The notes under the pieces: generated by a model
What the model saw: only the letters and a program-made list of their open reading frames with translations
Databases searched by the model: none
Told to the model about the DNA's origin: nothing
Assembly: GCF_020905415.1 (NCBI RefSeq)
Contig: NZ_JAJJMP010000001.1
Coordinates: 1,375,501 to 1,439,500, forward strand
Direction of reading: 5' to 3'
Origin: Myroides oncorhynchi
Lineage (GTDB): Bacteria > Bacteroidota > Bacteroidia > Flavobacteriales > Flavobacteriaceae
DNA: 64,000 bases
Shown: one piece after another, positions 27,559 to 36,797 of the stretch
Layout of the letters: every line of letters starts with the position of its first letter
Position numbering within the stretch: position 1 is the stretch's first letter
Program-made: the position numbers and the translations under genes

Positions 27559-29064
27559 TTATTTTGATATTAATTGTCCTTTAGAGTCGTACGCTTTAGT
27601 TTCTACAGTGATTACATTGTCGGCATATTTAACCCCATTCATCATTTGAGGTGTTGATGTCTTGAGGTGTATTAAAAAAGTTCTATTATCTACATCAAAG
27701 TTCACTGTACTTGCTTTTTGAGGAGGTAATATTACCTTATTACAATCGATCAGTACTTTAGTGACTATGTCTATACCTTCTTTATAAGTTATAACATAAA
27801 AGGCTCTTTGTCTAGTGATATCCACTGATACTATTTCTACCGTTGCATCTTTGGGGGTCATTAATAAACAAGCCGTTTTGGTATTATAGTAACCTATTTC
27901 TGAATCACTATTCGTGTGTTTAAACTTAATTGCTAAATATTGAGTATTATCTTCTAGGTAATTAGCGGATTCTATTGTTAAACCAGTATGATTAAATCTA
28001 GCTACTTCCATGTTTTTATCTAGGTCATAGATGTATTGATACTTAGAATCATAAGTACCACCTAGAAGAGGATTACTAGTTTGAGTAGGTAAAAATGAGA
28101 TATTCTCAGGGGTATAGTCTGACTCGAACCAAAGCAAGTCTTTATGTATTAAATTAACTTTCTCAGGATTGCCTTCTTGTTTAACTACGATAAGTCTATT
28201 AGCTCCCCAATAGTGATGTTTTAGTATCGCGTCTATCTTAAAAGTACTATCATATAACAGTTTGCCATCTGTATTATAGAACTCGAGATACTTATCAGTT
28301 TGAGCTAATAGTAAGTCTTCTCCTACTAAAGCTATAGAGTTATGTTTTAAAGGTACTTTATATGTTTTGGCTATATAATCATATAATCCAACTTTAACTC
28401 CATCTAATGAAGCTAATATGGTTGTATTTAGATTAGGTATGTGATACGCTTTAGGAGTTTTTTTATCTTTATAAATTGAAGAAGGTTGAACAAATTTTTG
28501 ACCTAATATATTGTGGTTATTCTCGTCTATTAGATAGTATTTATTCTCCTCCATAACTAGATAGTAGTTAGATGATTTGTCATATAACCAAATACCATCA
28601 TAGATAGGAGGTATTATTATTTGAGCATTTGCAGAGATGATACCAACTTTCTTAGTCGTTAGATCTAGTACAGTAGTACTAGTAGTGTTTTCCTTAGAAT
28701 TAAATGTTCCTATAGTGTAAGTCGTGCTTTTCTCAGTAGTAGTCGCTATATCATAAAGTACTTTCTCAGTTGTAAAGATATCATTGATCCATCCATTCCT
28801 AAAGGTTAGTGGTGCTCCTCCATAAAGGAGCGTACCATTAGTTCGATCTATAATCACTTTGTCGTTGACAATGCCTTTTTTTAGAATAGATTTGCCCGAA
28901 GCATCTAGTATCTCAATGTTTTTTTTGTTGTTATACACTATTAAGTATTGACTTCCATAAGCAGTTACAGTTGCTTTTTTATTATACTTAGCAATGAACT
29001 CTTGAGCGAATGCTACTTTAGTCCATCCTAGTAATAATAGTAGATATAAGCAGATATTTCTCAT
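27559..29064 (-). CDS. Secreted WG-repeat-like beta-propeller protein, second gene of operon
   Basis: The 501-residue product has a signal peptide ('MRNICLYLLLLLGWTKVAFA'). Repeats of about 40-50 residues follow, rich in paired strands and of the kind seen in WG (KWG) repeat proteins: for example 'KKVGIISANAQIIIPPIYDGI', then 'KYYLIDENNHNILGQKF' and 'VKVGLYDYIAKTYKVPLKHNS'. WG repeats probably mediate binding rather than catalysis. The repeats are degenerate, and the match is by eye. The gene lies 4 bases after the 267-residue gene and 7 before the 493-residue gene, so all three are one transcript. Confidence 0.78.
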   Translation of the reverse strand: MRNICLYLLLLLGWTKVAFAQEFIAKYNKKATVTAYGSQYLIVYNNKKNIEILDASGKSILKKGIVNDKVIIDRTNGTLLYGGAPLTFRNGWINDIFTTEKVLYDIATTTEKSTTYTIGTFNSKENTTSTTVLDLTTKKVGIISANAQIIIPPIYDGIWLYDKSSNYYLVMEENKYYLIDENNHNILGQKFVQPSSIYKDKKTPKAYHIPNLNTTILASLDGVKVGLYDYIAKTYKVPLKHNSIALVGEDLLLAQTDKYLEFYNTDGKLLYDSTFKIDAILKHHYWGANRLIVVKQEGNPEKVNLIHKDLLWFESDYTPENISFLPTQTSNPLLGGTYDSKYQYIYDLDKNMEVARFNHTGLTIESANYLEDNTQYLAIKFKHTNSDSEIGYYNTKTACLLMTPKDATVEIVSVDITRQRAFYVITYKEGIDIVTKVLIDCNKVILPPQKASTVNFDVDNRTFLIHLKTSTPQMMNGVKYADNVITVETKAYDSKGQLISK

Positions 29065-29068
29065 GGGA

Positions 29069-29872
29069 TTACTTGTTTGTAGGAACCACTATAAGGCCTT
29101 TTTCTACTAAATGGCCTAGCATAATTTGTGCTAAATCATCAAACATTAAAGGGGTCGTGTCTTTAGTAGCATTACTGTGATGTATATAGTATGTTTCATC
29201 AACTCCTGTGATTCGTAACATATTATCTTCACGTGCATTCCATATTGCTAGGACATTGTTGTTTTTATCCTTTACAGTATATCTCTTTTGAAGCTCTTCT
29301 GTACTTCGTGTGATATACCCAAGTACGATATAGTCATTAAAGTTTACGATATAACCATAAGAAGTAGGGTTTTCTGAATTAAAAGATATTCTTGAGTCTG
29401 AAAATATTTTTTTATGCTCAGTAGCGTTTTTTCTACTTTCTAATCTATATTCCAGCATTTTTTCTAATTCAGTTTGATCGCTTTCAAACATTTGGTCTAT
29501 AACACTTAAGTCAAGTCCATCAGCAGTCAATAGTTTAAATGGTCCGAAGGTATAGTCAGTTAACAATTTTTTTTCTGGGAAGAAGGCATTTTGACTACCA
29601 GGGTTATTTATTCTTGTCTTTTTTGAACCATCAGGTAACTCTATTAAATAGTAAGTCATTACCTTTCTAGCTGTGATCTCTATTTTGACAGGCTCTATGA
29701 CAAGGACTGTTTTACCTTCAAGGTCACTAAGCGTATAGATGCCTTTTTTACTGGTTATTTGAGCTATTTCTTTTTTGTCAAATAAGATTTTATTTTTTTT
29801 GGTTCTAATATCTTGGGCAAATGTAAACCCTGTTAGCAATAGGGTTAATCCAATAGTGAATAGTTTTTTCAT
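29069..29872 (-). CDS. Secreted protein of unknown function, first gene of operon
   Basis: The 267-residue product has a signal peptide (cleavage after 'TFAQ', residue about 20) and starts 'DIRTKKNKILFDKKEIAQIT'. The remainder mixes beta strands with one helical, acidic block ('FESDQTELEKMLEYRLESRKNATEHKK'). No domain recognised. A frameshifted relative lies at 25079-25875, beyond the operon terminator, so the gene has been duplicated. Its upstream region is very AT-rich and has no clear TAnnTTTG box on the minus strand. Confidence 0.8.
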   Translation of the reverse strand: MKKLFTIGLTLLLTGFTFAQDIRTKKNKILFDKKEIAQITSKKGIYTLSDLEGKTVLVIEPVKIEITARKVMTYYLIELPDGSKKTRINNPGSQNAFFPEKKLLTDYTFGPFKLLTADGLDLSVIDQMFESDQTELEKMLEYRLESRKNATEHKKIFSDSRISFNSENPTSYGYIVNFNDYIVLGYITRSTEELQKRYTVKDKNNNVLAIWNAREDNMLRITGVDETYYIHHSNATKDTTPLMFDDLAQIMLGHLVEKGLIVVPTNK

Positions 29873-29979
29873 ATTTTTTTGTTAAAATTAATATTTTTTT
29901 TATAATATAACAAGTAAGGTATACGTTAATGTGCAATTCGATAATTTTAATATAACGTATGAAATAAAGGTATATATTG

Positions 29980-29987
29980 TAAATTTG
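29980..29987 (+). promoter_or_regulatory. -7 box (TAAATTTG) before radA
   Basis: TAAATTTG ends 28 bases before the radA ATG. No clear -33 element. Confidence 0.5.
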
Positions 29988-30015
29988 AAACATTTGATAA
30001 TAAACTATAAGAGTA

Positions 30016-31386
30016 ATGGCAAAGGTTAAGACGGCTTTTTTCTGTCAAAGTTGTGGTACACAATACGCTAAATGGCAAGGACAATGTAATGCATGTAAAG
30101 AGTGGAATACACTTGTAGAAGAGGTAGTTCAAAAAGAAGAAAAGACAGCGTGGAAAGCTGTTAGTAGCTCTCCTAATAGTGTAAAAAAAGTAGCGAAACC
30201 TCTTAAGGTTCGAGATATTGATAGTACAGAAGAACTTCGTATGAATACGATGGATGGTGAACTTAATAGAGTATTAGGTGGAGGACTAGTTCCTGGGTCT
30301 ATGGTGCTATTGGGTGGAGAACCTGGTATTGGTAAGAGTACTTTATTATTACAGATTTCACTGAGACTGCCTTTTAAGACATTGTATGTATCTGGAGAGG
30401 AAAGTCAAAAGCAAATTAAGATGCGTGCTGAGCGCATTAATCCAGTGAATGATAACTGTTATATCCTAACAGAGACAAATACACAGAACATCTTTCGTCA
30501 GATAGAAGAGATACAACCTGATGTGCTTATTATCGATTCTATCCAAACTCTACATACAGAATATATTGAATCTTCTGCAGGAACTGTTTCTCAGATTAAA
30601 GAGTGCACAGCTGAACTTACCAAGTTTGCTAAAGAAACTGGGACACCAGTACTGATCATTGGACATATTACGAAAGATGGAAGTATTGCAGGGCCTAAAA
30701 TGCTTGAACATATGGTAGATACAGTGCTACAATTTGAAGGAGATAGAAATCACGTTTATCGCATACTTAGAGCGAATAAGAACCGTTTTGGTTCTACAGC
30801 TGAGCTTGGTATTTACGAGATGCAAGGTAGTGGCTTGAGAGAGGTATCTAATCCTTCTGAAATACTTATATCACATAAGGAAGAAGAATTATCAGGAACT
30901 GCTATCGCAGCTACATTAGAAGGTATGCGCCCTCTGATGGTAGAGGTGCAGGCGTTAGTTAGTTCTGCTGTTTATGGTACGCCACAGCGTAGTGCGACAG
31001 GATATAATCTGAAGCGTTTAAATATGATTTTGGCTGTATTAGAAAAGAGAGCAGGATTTAGATTAGGACAGAAAGACGTCTTCCTTAATATCACAGGAGG
31101 GATCACTGTAGATGACCCAGCGATCGACTTAGGAGTTGTAGCTGCTATCTTGTCTTCAGATCAAGACCTGTCAATAGGCAAAGACTTTACCTTCGCGGGT
31201 GAAGTTGGTTTATCTGGAGAGATAAGACCTGTAAATAGAGTAGATCAACGTATACAAGAAGCTGAGAAATTAGGGTTCTCAACTATTTTTGTCTCAAAAT
31301 ATAACAAGATTAGTCACTCGAGTAGAGGTATTAAAGTTGTACTCGTAACTAAGATCGAAGATGTAGTAGAATACCTCTTCGGATAA
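30016..31386 (+). CDS. radA: DNA repair protein RadA
   Basis: The 456-residue protein has all RadA elements: an N-terminal zinc finger (C10, C13, C24, C27), Walker A 'GEPGIGKS' (101-108), the RadA-specific K-N-R-F-G motif (255-259) and a C-terminal Lon-like domain ('GGITVDDPAIDLG', 'FAGEVGLSGEIRPV'). RadA is a hexameric helicase that extends branches during RecA-driven recombination. It is followed after 16 bases by the DUF4139 gene and probably shares a transcript with it. Confidence 0.98.
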   Translation: MAKVKTAFFCQSCGTQYAKWQGQCNACKEWNTLVEEVVQKEEKTAWKAVSSSPNSVKKVAKPLKVRDIDSTEELRMNTMDGELNRVLGGGLVPGSMVLLGGEPGIGKSTLLLQISLRLPFKTLYVSGEESQKQIKMRAERINPVNDNCYILTETNTQNIFRQIEEIQPDVLIIDSIQTLHTEYIESSAGTVSQIKECTAELTKFAKETGTPVLIIGHITKDGSIAGPKMLEHMVDTVLQFEGDRNHVYRILRANKNRFGSTAELGIYEMQGSGLREVSNPSEILISHKEEELSGTAIAATLEGMRPLMVEVQALVSSAVYGTPQRSATGYNLKRLNMILAVLEKRAGFRLGQKDVFLNITGGITVDDPAIDLGVVAAILSSDQDLSIGKDFTFAGEVGLSGEIRPVNRVDQRIQEAEKLGFSTIFVSKYNKISHSSRGIKVVLVTKIEDVVEYLFG

Positions 31387-31402
31387 ATTAAATTGTAATA
31401 CT

Positions 31403-33052
31403 ATGAAAAAGAGTTTAACTATTGTTGTACTGGCTTTATGCAGTATTGTGACTTGGGCGCAGAAGCCTGTGTTTACACCTGCTAAACTAGAGAGTGCCCG
31501 TGTGTATTTTAATAGTGCGGAACTAACACATAAGGCAAAAGTAAAACTGCCTAAAGGAACATCAGAAGTGGTGTTTACTAATGTGGCGGATTATCTAAAT
31601 GAAGCGACTATACAGGTCGGTTCTATATCAGATGTAACAGTAATGGCAATACAGTACAGTAATCGGTATGTAGAGGAATATGATAGCGCTGTGGATTCGC
31701 CATTGCTTAAACCTGTTAGAGATAGTATCAAGCTTGTGGAGACAGAGCTAAAAAAGGTAAATAACGCTATCGACGCAGAGAGTAGAACAATGTCTCTGTT
31801 AGATATGAATCAGAAAGTAGGTGGTGATAATGGCACAACCACAGCTGAAGTAATGAAAATGGTAGATTATTATAAAACCAAAAGATTGCAGCTGAGTACT
31901 GAGCTAGATAAGCTAAATGAGAAGAAAGACAACTTGAATGTTAGACTTGTTAATCTAAAGGATAAACTTGCGTTTAATGAAGGTAAAAGTGAGAAATCAA
32001 GTAAGGGAAAACTCATCATACAGGTGATGAATGATAAAGAGGGTGAAGTACCTTTTCAGATTAAATACTTAACTCAAGCTGCCGCTTGGAAACCGTTTTA
32101 TGACTTGAGAGTGGATAAGATTAACTCTCCTGTGAAAGTGGTTTATAAAGCGGATGTAAAGCAGTCTTCTGGTATTGACTGGAGAGGTGTGAACCTGAGT
32201 TTGACTAGTGGAGTAGCTAATCAGAGTAATGTTATTCCTACTTGGAGAACTTGGTTCCTTGATTATAATAATTCTGTTTCTAATGCGCTAAGTGTCAGAG
32301 TGTATGGGGTAAATAGTGCTAATAAAAGAGTTTCTTCTGATGAGTTAAAGAGTGTGTCAACATCTTATTTAGCTGATGCTAAAGCTGAAAAATCTATAGT
32401 ATATGAAGAAAGTACGATGAGTAGCTTTACCCAAGTCAATGAGTCTCAATTAAATGTGTCATTTGATATTAGTATCCCATATACAGTGATGTCTAACAAC
32501 AAATCTCACAGTGTGACGTTAAATGACTTCTCTATTCCCGCAGAATATAAATACTATGTGGCACCGAAGTTAGATCAGAATGCTTATCTAGTAGCAACGA
32601 TTAAAGATTATGGTAACTATAATCTATTAGCAGGTGAAGCTAATGTAATCTTTGATGGTGTATATGTAGGTAAGACAAGTCTTAACCCTGCAAATACGGA
32701 AGATGAAATGAGATTGAATATGGGTAAAGACCCTAAAGTGTCTGTTTCTCGTGTTTTAATGAAAGACAAGTCTGGTACTAAAATACTGTCTTCTAAGAAG
32801 TCTCAAAACTTTGTGTATGACATCGCTCTTCGCAATAATAAGGCAGAGCAAGTAACGATACAGGTAGAGGATCAGTATCCTATTAGTTCTAATAAAGATA
32901 TTGAGATAGAGTTAACTGATACTTCATCAGGAACTGTGAATACAGAGAAAGGGTTAGTGAAATGGGATCTTAAACTTAAAGCAAATGAGAGTAAAACACT
33001 TCGTTTTGGTTATCAAGTGAGATCAGATAAGAATCAAACACTTAATCTTTAA
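31403..33052 (+). CDS. DUF4139 (mucoidy-inhibitor-like) exported protein
   Basis: The 549-residue product has a signal peptide ('MKKSLTIVVLALCSIVTWAQ'). An N-terminal DUF4140 region ('RVYFNSAELTHKAKVKLPKGTSEVVFTNVAD') is followed by a coiled-coil part around residues 95-190, then a beta-rich DUF4139 domain from 'AAWKPFYDLRVDKINSP' to the end. The family includes a protein linked to mucoidy in Serratia, but its biochemical role is unknown. Proteins of this type are common in Bacteroidota and predicted to be periplasmic. A perfect-hairpin terminator follows. Confidence 0.88.
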   Translation: MKKSLTIVVLALCSIVTWAQKPVFTPAKLESARVYFNSAELTHKAKVKLPKGTSEVVFTNVADYLNEATIQVGSISDVTVMAIQYSNRYVEEYDSAVDSPLLKPVRDSIKLVETELKKVNNAIDAESRTMSLLDMNQKVGGDNGTTTAEVMKMVDYYKTKRLQLSTELDKLNEKKDNLNVRLVNLKDKLAFNEGKSEKSSKGKLIIQVMNDKEGEVPFQIKYLTQAAAWKPFYDLRVDKINSPVKVVYKADVKQSSGIDWRGVNLSLTSGVANQSNVIPTWRTWFLDYNNSVSNALSVRVYGVNSANKRVSSDELKSVSTSYLADAKAEKSIVYEESTMSSFTQVNESQLNVSFDISIPYTVMSNNKSHSVTLNDFSIPAEYKYYVAPKLDQNAYLVATIKDYGNYNLLAGEANVIFDGVYVGKTSLNPANTEDEMRLNMGKDPKVSVSRVLMKDKSGTKILSSKKSQNFVYDIALRNNKAEQVTIQVEDQYPISSNKDIEIELTDTSSGTVNTEKGLVKWDLKLKANESKTLRFGYQVRSDKNQTLNL

Positions 33053-33096
33053 GCTAAAGATATAAGTAAATAAATTCTTTTAGATAGATATTAAAG

Positions 33097-33126
33097 AAGG
33101 CGAAGTACATTGTACTTCGCCTTTTT
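33097..33126 (+). terminator. Terminator after the DUF4139 gene
   Basis: Palindrome AAGGCGAAGTACA-T-TGTACTTCGCCTT (13-bp arms) followed by T residues. Confidence 0.9.
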
Positions 33127-33129
33127 ACT

Positions 33130-33137
33130 TAAATTTG
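33130..33137 (+). promoter_or_regulatory. -7 box (TAAATTTG) before the DUF421 gene
   Basis: TAAATTTG lies directly after the preceding terminator and ends 18 bases before the ATG, so the transcript would have a very short leader. Confidence 0.5.
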
Positions 33138-33155
33138 ATGTAAAAGGTAGAATAT

Positions 33156-33650
33156 ATGGAGTATTTAGATATTGTCGTGAGGAGTATTGCAGTGTATCTG
33201 TTTATGATTATAGCAATGCGTGTATTCGGAAAGAAACAATTGTCTCAATTAAATACTTTTGACGTGGTGTTGATGCTACTAATTAGCAATTCGGTACAGA
33301 ATGCTATGGTAGGACCTAATACTAGTTTAGAAGGAGGAATAGTAGCTGCGTTTATTCTCTTTTCAGTTAACTATGGAATGAAAAGACTTATCGCACGCAA
33401 TGCTTTTGTGAACCGATTATTACAACAAAAACCTGAAGTCATTATTCAACACGGTGTAGTAGACTTTGCAAAAGCTACTCAGTTAGGTATTACTTCTGAT
33501 GAACTAACAGAGGCTATGCATGAACATGGTGTAGAGTACTTTAAACAAGTTAAATTAGCCACTTTAGAGATTAATGGAAGTATAAGTATTATCGCTAAAG
33601 ATAATAATGGGCATTATAGAGAGACATTTCACAAAAGAAGAGATAAATAA
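33156..33650 (+). CDS. DUF421 (YetF-like) membrane protein
   Basis: The 164-residue protein has the YetF pattern: 'RSIAVYLFMIIAMRVFGKKQLSQLNTFD' with a first membrane segment, 'LMLLISNSVQNAMVGP', a second and third segment up to about residue 80, then a cytoplasmic DUF421 domain ('KPEVIIQHGVVDFAK', 'LATLEINGSISII'). It is shorter than Bacillus YetF (about 230 residues), the missing part being the C-terminal repeat. Related Bacillus proteins are needed in spore membranes; the role in non-sporulating bacteria is not known. Single gene. Confidence 0.9.
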   Translation: MEYLDIVVRSIAVYLFMIIAMRVFGKKQLSQLNTFDVVLMLLISNSVQNAMVGPNTSLEGGIVAAFILFSVNYGMKRLIARNAFVNRLLQQKPEVIIQHGVVDFAKATQLGITSDELTEAMHEHGVEYFKQVKLATLEINGSISIIAKDNNGHYRETFHKRRDK

Positions 33651-33758
33651 CTTAAAAGCTATTTATTAACATGATAACGGTTAATATTACTGATAGTTAA
33701 CTTGAGATTAATTATTTAGTAATACTATAAGTATTGTTTTGTAAAAAGTTTTTGAATT

Positions 33759-35504
33759 ATGAAACAACCACAATTAAATAGAAGGAATTTCTTACGTTCT
33801 TCTTTATTAGCCTCAGGCAGTATATTCTTAGCACCGATTATTGTTAGCTGTTCTAACGATGATAATAATACCTCTACTGAAGAACAGGAAGGAGATTTAA
33901 CCATTAGAAACTTTGATTACGGAGTGGCTAGTTTTGACCCTACCAGTACAAGTGTTATTATTTGGACACGTTATGCTAAGGCGGATTTAGAAGTTAACTG
34001 GCAGATGGCACGCGATATTTCGTTTAAGGATGTGGTACGCCAGGGCGTTGCTTTAATCTCATCTTCAACTGATCATACACTTGCTATAGAAGTACAAGGG
34101 CTGCCTTCTAATAGTAAGTTCTATTACAGATTCTATAATAAATCTACTAAAGACACATCGGTTATAGGAGAGACAATCACATTACCTGCTTATACAGATA
34201 ATGTATCTAATGTTAAGCTCGCTGTGGCTTCATGTTCTAATTATCCAGCAGGATTATTTAATATATATGCTGATATGGCTAAGTCTGACGTTGATGTGAT
34301 TATTCACTTAGGAGATTATATCTATGAGTATGCACCTGGACAATACGGAACTAATGTGAATACAGCTTCACTAAATAGAGCGCACAAACCAAATAAAGAA
34401 ATTGTTTCTCTAGAAGATTATAGAGAAAGATATAAACAATATAGAAGTGATGTGAACTTGCAGTTGGCTCATCAGAAGAAACCTTTTATTTGTGTGTGGG
34501 ATGATCATGAGATAGCAAATGATACTTATAAAGATGGGGCGGAGAATCATCAACCAGATACTGAGGGGAGTTTTGAGGTAAGAAAACGTGCTGCTTTACA
34601 AGCGTATAGTGAATTTATTCCATTAAAGACAGGTAAGGACACGCGTATATATAGATCATTCGAATTTGGTAATATCTTATCACTTCACATGTTAGATACC
34701 CGAGTGATAGCGAGAGATAAACAGTTAAATTATGATGACTATTTCTCAAGTGAAGGTTTTGATCAAAACAAATTTATGCAGGCGTATATGAATCCTAGTC
34801 GCCAACTAATGGGACAAGAGCAATTAGGATGGTTAGTGGGGCAAATGAGTAATAGTAAAGCTACTTGGCAAGTATTAGGACAACAAGTATTGATGGCTAA
34901 GATGCTTGTACCTACGGAGTTTCTGATGCTTGTTAATCAGATTATGGCGGAGATAGAGAAGGCAGGTAGTGCATCTGCATCATCATTAGATGCTTTACAA
35001 AAAACACTTGGTGAGTTAGTAGTCTTAAAGACCCGTATGCTTAAAGGGGATCCTACGTTGACAGCGGTAGAGAAGGCTAGAATCACAACAGTATTGCCAT
35101 ATAATCTAGATGCATGGGATGGGTATGCAGTAGAACGAGAGAAGTTATATAGTTTGTGTAAAGGTAAAAAAGTTATGACACTTGCGGGCGATACTCATAA
35201 TGCGTGGTATAGCCAAATGAAAACGCAAAGTGGTGAGGTAGTAGGATATGAGTTAGCAACTAGCTCTATCAGTTCTCCTGGTATGGAAACTTATTTAGGG
35301 TTGTCTAATGATATGTCTCAAGCAAGACAATTAGAGCAAGTAATGCCTATGCTAATAGATGAATTAGAGTATGTTAATCTATCTGATAGAGGTTATCTAT
35401 ATGTGGATTATACTTCTGTAGGAGCTAAGGCAGAGTGGAGGTTTGTCGATACGATTTATTCTTCTAGTTACACTATGCAAACAAAGAAGAGTATTTTAAT
35501 ATAA
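33759..35504 (+). CDS. PhoD-family alkaline phosphatase, Tat-exported lipoprotein
   Basis: The 581-residue protein has a twin-arginine signal ('NRRNFLRSS') whose hydrophobic part ends in a possible lipobox at C31 ('IIVSC'), so it should be folded before export and then lipid-anchored. The PhoD N-terminal domain ('VASFDPTSTSVIIWTRY') is followed by the metallophosphatase core: 'LAVASCSNYPAGLFNIYADM', 'HLGDYIYEY', 'WDDHEIANDTY', 'MLDTRVIARD' and 'TLAGDTHNAW'. Members use calcium and iron to hydrolyse phosphodiesters and monoesters. Together with the PafA-like enzyme at 1802-3454, it gives the cell two unrelated exported phosphatases. Single gene, terminator follows. Confidence 0.93.
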   Translation: MKQPQLNRRNFLRSSLLASGSIFLAPIIVSCSNDDNNTSTEEQEGDLTIRNFDYGVASFDPTSTSVIIWTRYAKADLEVNWQMARDISFKDVVRQGVALISSSTDHTLAIEVQGLPSNSKFYYRFYNKSTKDTSVIGETITLPAYTDNVSNVKLAVASCSNYPAGLFNIYADMAKSDVDVIIHLGDYIYEYAPGQYGTNVNTASLNRAHKPNKEIVSLEDYRERYKQYRSDVNLQLAHQKKPFICVWDDHEIANDTYKDGAENHQPDTEGSFEVRKRAALQAYSEFIPLKTGKDTRIYRSFEFGNILSLHMLDTRVIARDKQLNYDDYFSSEGFDQNKFMQAYMNPSRQLMGQEQLGWLVGQMSNSKATWQVLGQQVLMAKMLVPTEFLMLVNQIMAEIEKAGSASASSLDALQKTLGELVVLKTRMLKGDPTLTAVEKARITTVLPYNLDAWDGYAVEREKLYSLCKGKKVMTLAGDTHNAWYSQMKTQSGEVVGYELATSSISSPGMETYLGLSNDMSQARQLEQVMPMLIDELEYVNLSDRGYLYVDYTSVGAKAEWRFVDTIYSSSYTMQTKKSILI

Positions 35505-35533
35505 AAGTTGTTGTTGTATTTCATATTGAGAGG

Positions 35534-35560
35534 GAGAGCCAAGATAGGCTCTCTTTTTTA
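35534..35560 (+). terminator. Terminator after the PhoD gene
   Basis: Stem GAGAGCC / GGCTCTC with a short loop and a T run. Confidence 0.85.
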
Positions 35561-35712
35561 TTGTACCATTTTTAGTTGTGTAAGTAAAGGTTTATGGGAG
35601 GATTTTTTTGCTTAAGGAAGTTCTTTTTTGGCTCATTTAGCGATATTTTTTTTTGGTTTTTTGATTGATTTCGAGTTGTTTGTGTTCATTACGAGAATTT
35701 AAAATAAAGCAT

Positions 35713-35720
35713 TACATTTG
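35713..35720 (+). promoter_or_regulatory. -7 box (TACATTTG) before the M48 protease gene
   Basis: TACATTTG ends 22 bases before the ATG; no TTTG at the expected -33 spacing. Confidence 0.5.
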
Positions 35721-35742
35721 TTAGTGTAAAAAAATATTTAAT

Positions 35743-36540
35743 ATGAAAAAAGTTTTATTATCTGCATGTTTAGTATGTTTCGCAATAGGAACAGCTAATG
35801 CACAGTTTGGTAAATTAAATCCAAAGAAAATTGAAGCTGGTCTAAAAGCAGCTAAAGCATTTACAGTAAGTGATGAAGAAGTAGCTCAGTCTGCAGCAGC
35901 ATCTGTTAAGTGGATGGATGAGAATAATCCTGTATGTACAGTGAAGGATAAAGACCCTAAGAAAAAAGCGTATGCTGAACGTCTAGAGCGTGTATTCGGT
36001 CCATACAAAAACTATGATGGTCTTAATCTAAACTACAAAGTCTATTATGTAACTGATGTAAATGCTTTTGCTTGTCCTGATGGAAGTGTACGTGTATTCT
36101 CTTCATTGATGGATATTATGAGTGATGATGAGTTATTAGGTATTATCGGACATGAAATCGGACACGTTAAGTTAAAGCACTCTTTAAACGGGTATAGAAA
36201 AGTACTAATGGCAGAAGCTGCAGTACAGTATGCAGGTACTACACCAGGTACTGTAGGTGACTTAATGAAAGGTGATGTTGGAGGTATGGCAGAGAAGTTT
36301 ATCGGAGCAGCATTCTCTAGAGATCAAGAATCAGATTCTGATGATTATTCGTATAAATTCTTAGTTGCTAATAGCAAGAATCCTCAGGCACTAGCAGATG
36401 GATTTAAAAAATTTGCTGATATGGAGAAAGAGTATGGAGCTGATAAATCATTAGTAAGTAAGATGTCTTCTACTCACCCAGATAGTGAGAAACGCGCTAA
36501 ACGCATCGAAGATAAAATTAAAAAAGACGCTAAGAAATAG
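35743..36540 (+). CDS. M48-family metalloprotease, exported
   Basis: The 265-residue product has a signal peptide (cleavage after 'GTANAQ', about residue 20). The zinc motif is H137-E138-I-G-H141, with the third ligand expected in 'RDQESDSDDYSYKFL' (the family's E-x-x-A-D-x-x-G region). Motif context 'SSLMDIMSDDELLGIIGHEIGH' is typical of the soluble YggG/LoiP and BepA-type group. No membrane segments or TPR repeats follow, so it is a short periplasmic protease. It should take part in envelope protein quality control. Single gene with its own -7 box and terminator. Confidence 0.92.
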   Translation: MKKVLLSACLVCFAIGTANAQFGKLNPKKIEAGLKAAKAFTVSDEEVAQSAAASVKWMDENNPVCTVKDKDPKKKAYAERLERVFGPYKNYDGLNLNYKVYYVTDVNAFACPDGSVRVFSSLMDIMSDDELLGIIGHEIGHVKLKHSLNGYRKVLMAEAAVQYAGTTPGTVGDLMKGDVGGMAEKFIGAAFSRDQESDSDDYSYKFLVANSKNPQALADGFKKFADMEKEYGADKSLVSKMSSTHPDSEKRAKRIEDKIKKDAKK

Positions 36541-36560
36541 TCGTCTAAATATCAATATGA

Positions 36561-36593
36561 AGAGCTACTTCTATACAGAAGTGGCTCTTTTTT
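36561..36593 (+). terminator. Terminator after the M48 protease gene
   Basis: Stem AGAGCTACTTCT / AGAAGTGGCTCT (one G-T pair), then six T residues. Confidence 0.88.
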
Positions 36594-36797
36594 GTTTCTA
36601 TGTATAAGTGTCTAATCATATTCTGTTAGAATACTTATAATAGTCTTTTCGTATTTTTTTAAAAAACACACTTCTCTTTTTTAAAAAAATGCTGTTTTAG
36701 GTATATTAATCAGGTGTATTTTAGAGTTATTCTCTCTCTTTTTTTAGAAAAACGTTGGTTATGGGTACTAATGAAGCTCTATTCTAAAAAAAAGGAT

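Noticed and set aside
36603..36639. Broken inverted repeat TATAAGT-TCTAA ... TTAGA-ACTTATA
   Set aside because: Very AT-rich with mismatched spacers, in a region where such repeats arise easily; no T run and no adjacent gene start to give it a role.
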